A stretch of DNA of 50,742 bases from an uncultured Bacteroidales bacterium (GTDB lineage Bacteria; Bacteroidota; Bacteroidia; Bacteroidales; Paludibacteraceae). Of the stretch, positions 14,668 to 23,646 are shown one piece after another. The notes below the pieces were generated by a model. It saw nothing but the letters and a program-made list of their open reading frames with translations, searched no databases and was not told where the DNA came from. The stretch spans positions 1 through 50,742 of the forward strand of contig CADCBB010000013.1 of the NCBI GenBank assembly GCA_902799555.1, read 5' to 3'. A program made the translations under genes and the position numbers. The number at the start of each line of letters is the position of its first letter. Within the stretch, counting starts at the first letter, position 1.

Positions 14668-17275
14668 ATTCCTCCTCGGTAGCCGGATCGGCGTGGTCGA
14701 GGATCGTCTCATAGTGTACTTCCTCGAAGCTGATCTTGAATTCTACACGACGGTTCTTCTGACGACCGGCTTTGGTCTTGTTATCTGCAATAGGCTGCTC
14801 TGAACCGTATCCGACAGCTGTCAGGCGTTGGAAGTCGACACCCTTTGCAATCATATAGTCACGAACCGCATCGGCACGTTTCTGCGAAAGGGCTTTGTTA
14901 ACCTCTGCCTTACCGGTGTTATCCGTATGACCTTGCACCTCAATGATGTAGTTACTATTCTCAACGAAGATAGCCGCAATCTGGTCAAGCAACGGGAAGG
15001 ACTTCGACTTGATCGTTGCCTTGCCGGACTCGAACTCAATACCTTGCATCGCCTTTTGCAGTAATTGACGTACCTCGCGTTTTACTTCCGGACAGCCTTT
15101 GTTCTCTTTCAAACCGGCTACACCCGGACATTCATCTTTATAATCTGGTACATCGTCGCCGTCGCTATCCAGCTCACAACCCTTGGCATCTACGAAGCCG
15201 ATGGCTTTCTCCGGCGTATCCGGACACTCGTCCAGATAGTCAGGCACACCGTCGCCGTCGCTATCCATCGGACAGCCTTTGGCATCGATACGTCCATAGG
15301 CCGCCTCCGGCGTACCGGGACATTCATCCATATAGTCAGGCACTCCGTCGCCGTCAGAGTCTATCGGACATCCCTTGGCATTGATACGTCCATAGGCTGC
15401 CTCCGGCGTACCCGGACACTCATCCATATAGTCTGCCACACCGTCGCCGTCTGTATCCAGCGGACAGCCTACGCTATCTACCTTACCCCATGCTTCACGC
15501 GGCGTATTCGGACAAAGGTCTTTGTAATCCTCTACACCGTCGCCGTCGCTATCCATGTCGCAACCATACGTATCCACATATCTTCTTGCTTCCGGTAGGG
15601 TACCCAAGCAATGATCCAGATAGTCAGGTACTCCGTCGTGGTCTTCATCCAGCGGACAGCCTACGCTATCCACAGCCACGCCGCGCGGCGTATCCGGACA
15701 CATATCGATCTTATCCCATACGCCGTCTTTGTCTTTGTCGCGACGGTTCGAGCCCCAGCAGATCGAAACACCCATACTGATGTTGAACATCTTCGTCTGA
15801 TCAGGAATGCAGTACATAGGAGCTTTACCCGGTGCAGTGAGCGCGGACGGTTCTTTCGCATAACTTGTAGGGATATAGTCCAACGCCAACAAAAAGTTCA
15901 AACCATCGTACGGCATAAAACTGATACCGGCACCGAAATTACTGTACTTACCGTTGTTCAGCAGCGAGTAAGTAGCAGCGATATTGAACCAATTGACCGG
16001 ACGGAATGCGAAACCGAACGTTACCTCTTCATACAAACGTGCGTTGTACAGGCGGGTTGCGGATACGACACCAAGACCTATACGGTTCTCCCAAAAATTA
16101 GCATCCAGACCTACATTCAAACGCGCCGAAGTCATACGGGCAAAACCCTTGGCTGAACCGGTGCTCATCCGGAAGCCCGAAAGCAGTCCCATCATGTTGT
16201 TGGTCACAGAATCTGTCAGCATCTGAGTAGAGAACTTTCCGTTCTCATCCAGATAGTCGCTATACTCGAGGTTACCGACACCATTAAAGAAGGTATCAAC
16301 CGTGCATTTGTACTGCGAAGCATTCGTCCAATAGATGAAACCGAGGTCGGTCAGACCCAAACTTACTTGTAATTGCTCAATAGGCTTCCATGCGAAACCG
16401 AAATCCAAGGCAGCTCCATAACCGGCAGGCTTGATAGCGTTCAGTATCAAGGCACGCGGATCTGAGGTATCAATGAGTTGAGATGCGTCAAACGCACCGC
16501 TCTTGATACCATCGATGATTTGGCTCGCATCCTTGTCACTAATATAACCGGCCAAGTAGGCATTGTCAAGAATCGGCGCAGATGCCATCGTGATACCGAG
16601 ATCACCTTGCAAGCGCCATTCTTCGGTGCTGGCATTGATATCCAGTTTTTTACTGTTGATGCCTACATAGGCTGTTCCTAATAGCACCTTGAGCTTACCA
16701 CCGATCGTCCAATGCTCGTTTATTTTGTGGCTGTAACCTCCGCTGATCTCTGTATAGAGGGTTGCGCCTGTACTCAAACCGGAGAGGCTGAATAAGTTAT
16801 TGCCTCCGTTGAGCTCTTTCATACCTCCGCCGATAGTGAAATCAAAGATGGACTTAGGCAGCGTCACACCCGCCTCCATTTTTTCATTGATACCGATGGT
16901 GAGATAGCCGTTATCCTTGATTCGTACACCTATGTTCAATATACCGAGTGTAGCATCAGTATTAAAATAGGTCATGCTACGAATCTGATTAAGGAACTTG
17001 GTCCTATCTGCCTCCGGGTGTAAGATGGTAATCGTAGAACCCACATTCTTATCATAGTATATGAAATCACTGAGTGTCAACGAGTTGTTACCTGCGCTAT
17101 AGTTCATCCATCCAAGCGGACTGAAGTTGATATAGCCGTTACTTACCGGCTGGAAGGCTGGGTTGATTGTATGACGCATAGGGGTGTTCTCCAAGAAATA
17201 GAGTGTCGTCACCTGTTGTGCGCTGATACTGAGTGTTGCCAATGCCACAAGGGCTGTCAAAATATACTTTTTCAT
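14666..17275 (-). CDS. DUF5723 outer-membrane protein with TSP3 repeats and OmpA domain
   Basis: 869 residues. Signal peptide MKKYILTALVALATLSISAQ, then about 490 residues of DUF5723-like beta-barrel sequence rich in alternating patterns and 'GxGAALDFGFAWKP' type strands. Next come about eight calcium-binding thrombospondin type 3 repeats (DSDGDGVPDYxDECPxTP...), and finally an OmpA C-terminal peptidoglycan-binding domain (IIEVQGHTDNTG near residue 770, and RADAVRDYMIAKGV). It most likely tethers the outer membrane to peptidoglycan. Two neighbouring TSP3 units are near-identical at DNA level with a 96-bp period (15281 and 15377), so the repeat number may vary between strains. The start is 13 bp after the stop of the partner lipoprotein, with which it shares a promoter. 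Confidence 0.85.
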   Translation of the reverse strand: MKKYILTALVALATLSISAQQVTTLYFLENTPMRHTINPAFQPVSNGYINFSPLGWMNYSAGNNSLTLSDFIYYDKNVGSTITILHPEADRTKFLNQIRSMTYFNTDATLGILNIGVRIKDNGYLTIGINEKMEAGVTLPKSIFDFTIGGGMKELNGGNNLFSLSGLSTGATLYTEISGGYSHKINEHWTIGGKLKVLLGTAYVGINSKKLDINASTEEWRLQGDLGITMASAPILDNAYLAGYISDKDASQIIDGIKSGAFDASQLIDTSDPRALILNAIKPAGYGAALDFGFAWKPIEQLQVSLGLTDLGFIYWTNASQYKCTVDTFFNGVGNLEYSDYLDENGKFSTQMLTDSVTNNMMGLLSGFRMSTGSAKGFARMTSARLNVGLDANFWENRIGLGVVSATRLYNARLYEEVTFGFAFRPVNWFNIAATYSLLNNGKYSNFGAGISFMPYDGLNFLLALDYIPTSYAKEPSALTAPGKAPMYCIPDQTKMFNISMGVSICWGSNRRDKDKDGVWDKIDMCPDTPRGVAVDSVGCPLDEDHDGVPDYLDHCLGTLPEARRYVDTYGCDMDSDGDGVEDYKDLCPNTPREAWGKVDSVGCPLDTDGDGVADYMDECPGTPEAAYGRINAKGCPIDSDGDGVPDYMDECPGTPEAAYGRIDAKGCPMDSDGDGVPDYLDECPDTPEKAIGFVDAKGCELDSDGDDVPDYKDECPGVAGLKENKGCPEVKREVRQLLQKAMQGIEFESGKATIKSKSFPLLDQIAAIFVENSNYIIEVQGHTDNTGKAEVNKALSQKRADAVRDYMIAKGVDFQRLTAVGYGSEQPIADNKTKAGRQKNRRVEFKISFEEVHYETILDHADPATEEE
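15248..15440 (-). repeat. 96-bp tandem coding repeat (TSP3 units)
   Basis: The 32-residue unit DSDGDGVPDYMDECPGTPEAA...GCP is repeated with only a few base changes at a period of 96 bp (compare 15281-15345 with 15377-15436). Flanking units are more diverged. High DNA identity points to recent duplication. Confidence 0.7.
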
Positions 17276-17288
17276 CGTTTAGCCCTCC

Positions 17289-19190
17289 TTATTTATTGTC
17301 GTCTTTACCAAAATTTAGGATAGCATTGACCTCTCCGCTCAAACCGATCTTAAGCGTCAAGCCTTGGTCATTCGTGATTCGGATATTGCTCAGACCTTTT
17401 TGGTATGCCTCTTCCAATGAATCGTCGTCGATGTAAGCGGAATAAACCAACTTCTTGATTTTCGGGAACAAGTTCGCCTCCGCTTTCGTCAGATGCGCAG
17501 CGATCGTTGTCTCGCCCGGCTTAGTCGCCTGCCATGTACCGCTTATCTTCTCATATTGCGGTGCCTTGAGCATAATGGTATCTTGCTGGAAGATAGTGAA
17601 CGGTTTCGTCGGGTCTTTCGGATCCATTACGATATTGCCATTCTCATCCAAGCATAGCATCGTTGCCTTGATATCCAATGGTATTTCGTTCTTAGCATGC
17701 AGTAAGATCTGCACATTCGTCGTTTTGAGCGTATCGATCACTTCTACATTAGCAATCAACGAATCAATACTGTACTGACTGATATCGAGATCTACTGTGT
17801 CTTTATATTCCATATGTAAGCCTTCGTTGAAAATCAACGGTAAGGTACATGTCGCATGGATACGGATAGCCGTATTAGGCGTGATACGGATCTGCGGCGT
17901 CTCCTGATAATTGAAGTTGACGTTGAACTTATAAGCCAACAACTGCGGCATATTCTGGAACAAACGATCGATACGACCTTCTGCATCTGCTTTGCTGAAC
18001 GGGATATGGATATTCTCTGTCGAATCACCGATTGCACTCGTCAACGGAAGGTACTGACCCTCTACAATAGTCGGTTTGAAGTTGTGCTGACGGTTTGCGT
18101 AGAATTCAGCATAAGATTTGTTTTGGTTCGCATCTTCTGCATAGAGGTAGTCTCCATTCAGTACCAGCGCGCCTGCGATATGCGTGATCACCTGCATATC
18201 TATCTTCGGATCATTGAAAGGCAAGTTCCATTTGGAGATAAAATCCAAATCCTTGATGTACTCGCTGATGAGAATCGTATCTTCATCGTGCATGTCAGAC
18301 GAAGGAACGAACTTACCCCAGATAGCCGAATAACGGATAAACTCCACGTTGAGATTATAATCAAAGCCTGCATTCTTAGGCACGGTAATCTTTGTTCCGT
18401 TAGGAATGGTGAACTTGAACGTAATAAAGAACTCACAGGAGTCTACCACATTATTCAGATCGTATAAACTCCACTGTGTCTTCGGATCCAAATTGCGGTT
18501 CTTCATCAAGCAGATTGTGAATGCATCAATATCCGTGTTGATATGTTGACCATAACCTCCTGCCTCACCTTTCTGATATACCGTCATGATATTACCGTTC
18601 GGACGATTGATCTGCGGACCCATCTCCAGCGTTACTTCATCAATCCAACTCCACTCCAAAGGAAGACCGTTGTGAAGATTGATCTGGGATGTGAAACGCG
18701 CCATCTCAATCAACGCGCTATCCAGACGATCACCGCCTAACTCTTTGTTGATACCTTTCAGGTTCACCGGCATATCAAATCGCAAGGCAATTTGAGATCC
18801 ATCACCTATGACTACCTTGTCTGTCGTACCCGGTGCATAGTATTCCGGCAATTTCTCATACACATCCAAAGAAAGTTGCTTACTGGAAACCATGTTCGTC
18901 AAATCCAGAGAATCGGCATGGAAATTACGCTCAATGTCAAACGGCTTCTTCCAGGTAATGACACCTTTGTGTCCGCCATCTTTTTCTTCAATCGTGTCCA
19001 CGTAGAAATCGCCGATACGTGTGCCGAAGAAGTCGCCGATCGTTGCATGCATACTACCAACAGGCAGCGCGATACCCATTTCTACTTCTGCTTTTGCGTC
19101 GATGTTGTCCAGGTCCATCTTAGAACGACAGCCTGTCATCGCGCTGATAGCGAGAATCGCCATAAGGGCATAAAAGTACTTAAATCGCAT
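17289..19190 (-). CDS. Large lipoprotein of unknown function, partner of the DUF5723/OmpA protein
   Basis: 633 residues with a lipoprotein signal peptide (lipobox AMTGC, Cys21). The mature part is rich in Asp, Asn and beta-strand patterns and has no catalytic motif I recognise. It includes phrases such as MGIALPVGSMHATIGDFFG near the N-terminus, and two repeated statements of 'TFKFTIPNGTKI' and 'TCTLPLIFNEG' type that suggest two or three similar beta-sandwich modules. It lies directly upstream of the DUF5723/OmpA gene (13-bp gap) behind a clear promoter, so the pair is probably expressed together and may form one cell-envelope complex. That partnership is inferred from the gene order only. 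Confidence 0.75.
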   Translation of the reverse strand: MRFKYFYALMAILAISAMTGCRSKMDLDNIDAKAEVEMGIALPVGSMHATIGDFFGTRIGDFYVDTIEEKDGGHKGVITWKKPFDIERNFHADSLDLTNMVSSKQLSLDVYEKLPEYYAPGTTDKVVIGDGSQIALRFDMPVNLKGINKELGGDRLDSALIEMARFTSQINLHNGLPLEWSWIDEVTLEMGPQINRPNGNIMTVYQKGEAGGYGQHINTDIDAFTICLMKNRNLDPKTQWSLYDLNNVVDSCEFFITFKFTIPNGTKITVPKNAGFDYNLNVEFIRYSAIWGKFVPSSDMHDEDTILISEYIKDLDFISKWNLPFNDPKIDMQVITHIAGALVLNGDYLYAEDANQNKSYAEFYANRQHNFKPTIVEGQYLPLTSAIGDSTENIHIPFSKADAEGRIDRLFQNMPQLLAYKFNVNFNYQETPQIRITPNTAIRIHATCTLPLIFNEGLHMEYKDTVDLDISQYSIDSLIANVEVIDTLKTTNVQILLHAKNEIPLDIKATMLCLDENGNIVMDPKDPTKPFTIFQQDTIMLKAPQYEKISGTWQATKPGETTIAAHLTKAEANLFPKIKKLVYSAYIDDDSLEEAYQKGLSNIRITNDQGLTLKIGLSGEVNAILNFGKDDNK

Positions 19191-19230
19191 ATTATAAATA
19201 GATTTTGTTTGTATTATCCAATTTTGCGTG

Positions 19231-19261
19231 CAAAATTACAAAATATTTTGCATATATGCAA
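19231..19261 (-). promoter_or_regulatory. Promoter of the lipoprotein-OmpA operon
   Basis: Minus strand: TTG (19261-19259), 20-bp spacer, TAATTTTG (19238-19231). The -33 element lies in the 16-bp perfect palindrome TTTGCATATATGCAAA (19247-19262), which also occurs at the promoter near 49571. Confidence 0.8.
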
Positions 19262-19277
19262 ATATTTGTCACTTTTT

Positions 19278-20693
19278 TTAGCGTAAGAGGTATATTTTTT
19301 CGGTAGCACGCGTCACCGCTGTGTACAGCCATCGTAGGTATTCCTGTTTTTCGGTCTCCGTGAGTCCGTTGATCCATTCTTCGGAAAAACCCGAATCAAT
19401 ATACACATGCTTCCATTGTCCACCTTGCGCCTTATGGCAAGTTACACAATAAGCAAAACGTATCTGTAGCGCATTGTAATAGGGGGATTCGTAGATCTTC
19501 TTAATGAGTTCTTTCTTGTTGCGTATCTCCGGATAGTCTTCCGCAATGCGGCTGAAGAGCTCCCTTTGCAGCGTATAATTGGCTTCCGGACTATCGGTCA
19601 TTAGCGTATCGATCCAAACCAATGCTTCGATCTCCCAGTTATAATCGACCGAACGCAACGAGGCCGTTGCAAATTGAAATCCGTATAACTCATGGCGGTT
19701 GGTAAGGCGTTGAATTTCAAACATATCGCCGTTGGCGATAAACTCCAAGTCCTCATACTCCTTCGCCCAGAAATAGTTGTTCTTCGTTACCATGATCCGG
19801 TCGCCGTTAGACAGATCCTCTTCCTTATACAACACCCGCGCACGCACGCCGCCGTTATACAGATTTGTCATCTTGTTGCTCCGTGCAATAATCAGTGTCT
19901 CTTCCGGACCCACTTCTCGCCAACTATTCTCCAAACTCTCAATTACCTCTTCTCCCTTAAGCCGAATAATATCTCGATTGTTACTATGTACTGGTTGCGT
20001 ACTATCAATCCTAGACCATTGTCGTACTTTTGTAATACGCTCCCTGATTCGTGTTGCTTCGGAAAGAACACCGCTATCCAGCGCCTGGCGGGCTACTTGT
20101 GTTAACTGAAAACTGACGACTGACAACTGATAACTATGCTGCATATATTCCGCATCCAAGGCCGGACTTTCCGTACTGCCTACCGGCGGTAATTGGGCAT
20201 CGTCACCCAACAAGAGTAGGGAACAGCCCTTTTCGTTATACACATAGCGCACCAAATCATCTAACAAACACCCGCTACCAAAGGTGGTGTTGTCCCTGTT
20301 AGCAGAAAGCATGGACGCTTCATCTACGATAAAAAGAGTGTTCCTATGCAAGTTGTCCGATAACGAGAAGGCTTCAACGCCTAACTGGTTTTGCCGATAG
20401 ATCTGCTTATGGATCGTATAGGCTTGTTCACCCGAATAACGGCTCAATACTTTGGCGGCTCGACCGGTCGGCGCGAGGAGAATACAAGGCTGATTTAACT
20501 TCTTTAAGGCTCGAATGACCGCACTCATCACACTTGTCTTACCTGTACCGGCATAGCCACGCAAGATAAACGCTTTGCGTGGATCACGGCTGATGATAAA
20601 CGCACCAAGGGCGGTGAATAAACCGTCCTTTTCTGCATTCGGTTCGAAGGGTATCTCAGCCCGAATTCGATCAATTATGAAGTTTTGTAGCAC
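19278..20693 (-). CDS. RecD-like ATP-dependent DNA helicase
   Basis: 471 residues starting with GTG at 20693; no ATG is available. A superfamily 1B helicase like those annotated RecD2/Exo V alpha in Bacteroidota. Visible motifs: Walker A RGYAGTGKTS (about residues 45-54), motif Ia LLAPTGRAAKVLS, Walker B FIVDEASML, motif III LLLGDDAQLPPVG, and C-terminal UvrD-like FAYCVTCHKAQGGQWKHVYID and YTAVTRATEKIYLLR. It probably unwinds DNA during repair. Oddity: the segment HSYQLSVVSFQLT is encoded by five consecutive 7-bp units (20104-20138), and a nearby stretch (KVRQWSRIDSTQPVHS) also looks looser than the family, yet the frame is intact. It diverges from the SRP RNA gene. Confidence 0.88.
   Translation of the reverse strand: MLQNFIIDRIRAEIPFEPNAEKDGLFTALGAFIISRDPRKAFILRGYAGTGKTSVMSAVIRALKKLNQPCILLAPTGRAAKVLSRYSGEQAYTIHKQIYRQNQLGVEAFSLSDNLHRNTLFIVDEASMLSANRDNTTFGSGCLLDDLVRYVYNEKGCSLLLLGDDAQLPPVGSTESPALDAEYMQHSYQLSVVSFQLTQVARQALDSGVLSEATRIRERITKVRQWSRIDSTQPVHSNNRDIIRLKGEEVIESLENSWREVGPEETLIIARSNKMTNLYNGGVRARVLYKEEDLSNGDRIMVTKNNYFWAKEYEDLEFIANGDMFEIQRLTNRHELYGFQFATASLRSVDYNWEIEALVWIDTLMTDSPEANYTLQRELFSRIAEDYPEIRNKKELIKKIYESPYYNALQIRFAYCVTCHKAQGGQWKHVYIDSGFSEEWINGLTETEKQEYLRWLYTAVTRATEKIYLLR
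20104..20138. repeat. Five 7-bp units inside the RecD-like helicase gene
   Basis: AACTGAA, AACTGAC, GACTGAC, AACTGAT, AACTATG without gaps, read on the + strand. Their complement codes for SYQLSVVSFQL. Thirty-five bases is not a multiple of three, so a simple insertion would have needed compensation. Confidence 0.8.
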
Positions 20694-20709
20694 TTTTTTT
20701 GAAAAAAAC

Positions 20710-20740
20710 TTGTGTATTCCAAAAAAATGTTGTACCTTTG
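20710..20740 (+). promoter_or_regulatory. Promoter of the SRP RNA gene
   Basis: TTG (20710-20712), 20-bp spacer, TACCTTTG (20733-20740). The next gene-like sequence downstream on this strand is the SRP RNA, with a predicted start of transcription near 20745-20748. Confidence 0.8.
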
Positions 20741-20744
20741 CACC

Positions 20745-20863
20745 CGCTTTTAAGAGTTATAGGTAGGTACTATACGACCAGCTCCCTCTGAACTCCCCCA
20801 GGTCTTGACCGAAGCAAGGGTAGGAGGTTGTAGCGGTGCGATATAGTTAGCCTACCTTTTTTT
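20745..20863 (+). ncRNA. ffs: Signal recognition particle RNA (small bacterial type)
   Basis: The RNA of the signal recognition particle binds Ffh and directs ribosomes making membrane proteins to the membrane. The sequence can fold into one long hairpin: GGTAGG (20762-20767) pairs with CCTACC (20851-20856), and ACTATA with TATAGT just inside. The apical part has the conserved AACTCCCCCAGG, TTGACCGAAGCAAG and GGTAGGAGG segments of the Ffh-binding region. A run of seven T (20857-20863) directly after the closing stem acts as terminator. The promoter upstream fits. The exact 5' end is an estimate. The convergent S8 protease gene ends inside the last stem. Confidence 0.88.
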
Positions 20864-22243
20864 GATGCCTGTAATCGTATAAGTCTCCCCGTTTCGGATA
20901 ATATAAATCTGTCCGTTTTGAAGGATCTTTTGACTTTCAATAGTGGTAGATTTCACCTGCTCAACTCCGCTATGAATATCCATTTGATAGGCTGCCCATG
21001 CATTCGGAATACCATATCCCATTTGGTTTCCGGCATCGTAGTTCGGGTATAAATGCGCCGAACGGATAATACGTTCACGTATCTGCATCGCGTTATCGTT
21101 CGGCAAAGCCGACCATAGACATGCCGCCATTCCTGCCAACAGAGGCGTCGCAAAACTGGTTCCGTTACCGGTATAGATAACTCCTCCGGGATTGATCAGC
21201 GTCGCTTGTACACCTACGGCGCACACTTCCGGTTTGACACGACCGTCGGACGAAGGACCATAACTGGAGAATGTTCCCATGATACTATCTGTCGTTACGG
21301 CGCCTACGGTCAGGATACTATCGGCATCAGCAGGGGCACTAATCGTACGCCATGTATTATTTCCATCATTGCCTGCCGCTACACATACCAACATACCTTT
21401 GCGGGCAGCTATCGTGGCGGCGCGACTCACGCGCGTTGTCTTACCGTCCAAATCAGTATATTTATTGAGCGACCAAGACTCGTTGTCAAAATTGGCATAC
21501 CCCAACGATACAGAGAAGATATTCACGCCTAAGGAATCGGATTTCTCCAAAGCCGCTACTAAGTTATCCATCTCTTTTGGGGACTCCGGTTCACTCTCTT
21601 CGGAACGCATCAAGTAGTAATTGGCACGAGTTGCCGCACCATGAAACCCTTCCTGTATACCGGAAATAGAACTCAGACATGCTGTTCCATGCGCACCTGT
21701 ACTACCATAGAAATCATCGGTGTCGTCCGTGAAATCAAAATGTCCCAACTCCTGCGTTTGCCGGAAACAAGACAAAGTGTTCGCATTGTAAAAACCTCCG
21801 TCACATACCGTCATCAGGATTCCTTGTCCTTCGTATCCTGCGTTATGCAGCGGTAGTAAGTTATACAACGCTAATTGATCAGTGGTATAACTGATCGTAC
21901 CATGGTGAGGAATCACGCGTTTACGCTTGCTGTAAATGGGCGCACTGTTATCGCGTGTCATCTCTACGTCCGCTACAAAACTCATAGCTTCCACTTGAAT
22001 TGCTTGCTGTGCGCTCATCTCCACCGTCGCTCCGTTGAACCAACGGCTGCAATGATGAATCTTCACGCCCATTCGCTTGAGGCTATCCAGATAGACAGCA
22101 TTCACCGGATAGTCCAACTCGTCCGTCGGGATATTCCATTTGGCGCGTTGTGCTACCGCGCGTTCCGACAGACACGGAGTGCCTGTCTGCGGTTTATCCG
22201 TGAAGGATACGAAATATATAAAGAGTATGATTAACGTAAGCAT
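20852..22243 (-). CDS. Secreted subtilisin-like serine protease (S8 family)
   Basis: 463 residues with an N-terminal signal or anchor helix (MLTLIILFIYFVSFT). The catalytic triad of S8 proteases is complete: Asp in MTVCDGGFY (about 148), His in TGAHGTACLS (about 187) and Ser in NGTSFATPLLAGMAA (about 366), with the oxyanion Asn in VAAGNDGNNTW. A propeptide-like region of about 115 residues precedes the Asp. The C-terminus ends with NGQIYIIRNGETYTITG, which matches the tail of the pectate lyase at 11644-13299 and may be a sorting or processing signal. Its last codons (KKR-stop) are read from the terminator of the SRP RNA gene. The 5' end overlaps rlmD by 13 bp. Confidence 0.9.
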   Translation of the reverse strand: MLTLIILFIYFVSFTDKPQTGTPCLSERAVAQRAKWNIPTDELDYPVNAVYLDSLKRMGVKIHHCSRWFNGATVEMSAQQAIQVEAMSFVADVEMTRDNSAPIYSKRKRVIPHHGTISYTTDQLALYNLLPLHNAGYEGQGILMTVCDGGFYNANTLSCFRQTQELGHFDFTDDTDDFYGSTGAHGTACLSSISGIQEGFHGAATRANYYLMRSEESEPESPKEMDNLVAALEKSDSLGVNIFSVSLGYANFDNESWSLNKYTDLDGKTTRVSRAATIAARKGMLVCVAAGNDGNNTWRTISAPADADSILTVGAVTTDSIMGTFSSYGPSSDGRVKPEVCAVGVQATLINPGGVIYTGNGTSFATPLLAGMAACLWSALPNDNAMQIRERIIRSAHLYPNYDAGNQMGYGIPNAWAAYQMDIHSGVEQVKSTTIESQKILQNGQIYIIRNGETYTITGIKKR

Positions 22244-23646
22244 AGTTGTACTACATTTTCTACATGTTGGGTGTGCGGGAACATATCCACGGGTTGCACT
22301 TTCGTTACTTTGTATTTGGCATCCAGCAATGCCAAATCTCTTGCCTGCGTCGCCGGGTTACAACTCACATACACGATACGTTTGGGCGCGGCATTGAGAA
22401 TCACATTCACCACATCTTCGTGCATTCCCGCGCGTGGCGGATCGGTGATAATAACGTCCGGTCTACCGTATTGGGCTACAAACGCATCATTCAAAATATC
22501 CTTCATGTCACCTGCGAAGAAACGTGTGTTCTCAATATTATTTATCTTCGAATTGACTTTTGCGTCTTCGATTGCTTCCGGCACATACTCGATACCAATG
22601 ACTTCTTTGGCCTTGCGGGATACGAAATTGGCAATCGTTCCGGTACCTGTATAAAGGTCATAAACCAACTCATCTCCGGTCAGTTCGGCAAACTCTCTCG
22701 CTACTTTATACAACTCATATGCCTGCTCCGTATTCGTCTGATAGAAGGACTTAGGACCTACCTTGAACTGCAAGCCCTCCATCTCTTCCAGGATATATTC
22801 CTGTCCGAAATAGGTCTTCACCTCGAGGTCTCCGATCGTATCGTTGAACTTCAGATTCTCTACGTACAGCAGCGAAATAATCTCCGGGAACTCGTTATGC
22901 AGATATTCTAAGAGTTGCATACATGCCTCTGTCACCTTTTCGCCAAACGATACAATCAGCATCAACTCGCCTTTGTGGTTATTGCGTAGAATAAGCGTCC
23001 TGACTTGTCCCTCGTGCGTGTGTTCATTATAGAACGTCAACCCGTGTGTGCGAGCGTACTCGCGTACGCCATTCCGTATTCTATTGTTGATATCCGGCAT
23101 CAAATGGCATTCCTCGATATCCAATACCTTATCAAAGCAGTTCGGGATATGAAAACCGAGACCGTACGTGCTGTCGATCTTATCCAAACCACCGGCCGCC
23201 TCGATTTCCTCCCAAGGCAGCCATTTACGGTCCGCGCAGGTAAACTCTAACTTATTGCGGTACGCATAGATATGCTTCGAACCTAAAATAGGACTGATCT
23301 CCGGCAATTCGATCTTACCGATACGGGTTAAATTATCCACGATCTGTTGCTGCTTGTATTTGAGTTGCTCCGCATAGGGTAGAATCTGCCATTTGCAACC
23401 TCCACACACGCCGAAATGCTTACATCTCGCTTCACAACGCACCTTACTCGGCTCCACGATCCGCAGTACTTTCGCTTCCATGAAGGAGTGTTTCTTCTTC
23501 GTGATCTGCAAGTCCACGATATCGCCCGGTACGCAGTTCGGTACAAAGCAGACAATATCATTGATCCGCACCAATGCCTTGCCTTCTGCAGCAACGCCGG
23601 TGATCTCTATGTTCTCAAAAACAGGTAAGTTCTTTTTCTTAGTCAT
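22231..23646 (-). CDS. rlmD: 23S rRNA (uracil1939-C5)-methyltransferase
   Basis: 471 residues. RlmD/RumA-type enzymes methylate C5 of a uridine in 23S rRNA and carry a 4Fe-4S cluster. The N-terminal TRAM domain includes GKALVRINDIVCFVPNCVPGD. The Fe-S cysteines are in CEARCKHFGVCGGCKWQ. The SAM domain shows YDLYTGTGTIANFVS, IGIEYVPEAIEDAKVNS and TDPPRAGMHEDVV, and the catalytic cysteine is in IVYVSCNPATQARDLALL. Bacteroidota often have one enzyme that methylates two sites (RlmCD-like), so the exact target is less certain than the reaction. It overlaps the genes on both sides by 8-13 bases. Confidence 0.92.
   Translation of the reverse strand: MTKKKNLPVFENIEITGVAAEGKALVRINDIVCFVPNCVPGDIVDLQITKKKHSFMEAKVLRIVEPSKVRCEARCKHFGVCGGCKWQILPYAEQLKYKQQQIVDNLTRIGKIELPEISPILGSKHIYAYRNKLEFTCADRKWLPWEEIEAAGGLDKIDSTYGLGFHIPNCFDKVLDIEECHLMPDINNRIRNGVREYARTHGLTFYNEHTHEGQVRTLILRNNHKGELMLIVSFGEKVTEACMQLLEYLHNEFPEIISLLYVENLKFNDTIGDLEVKTYFGQEYILEEMEGLQFKVGPKSFYQTNTEQAYELYKVAREFAELTGDELVYDLYTGTGTIANFVSRKAKEVIGIEYVPEAIEDAKVNSKINNIENTRFFAGDMKDILNDAFVAQYGRPDVIITDPPRAGMHEDVVNVILNAAPKRIVYVSCNPATQARDLALLDAKYKVTKVQPVDMFPHTQHVENVVQLCLR

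Noticed and set aside
15065-16156. Several plus-strand open frames opposite the TSP3 repeats
   Set aside because: They are periodic shadows of the repetitive coding sequence on the minus strand and have repetitive nonsense products.
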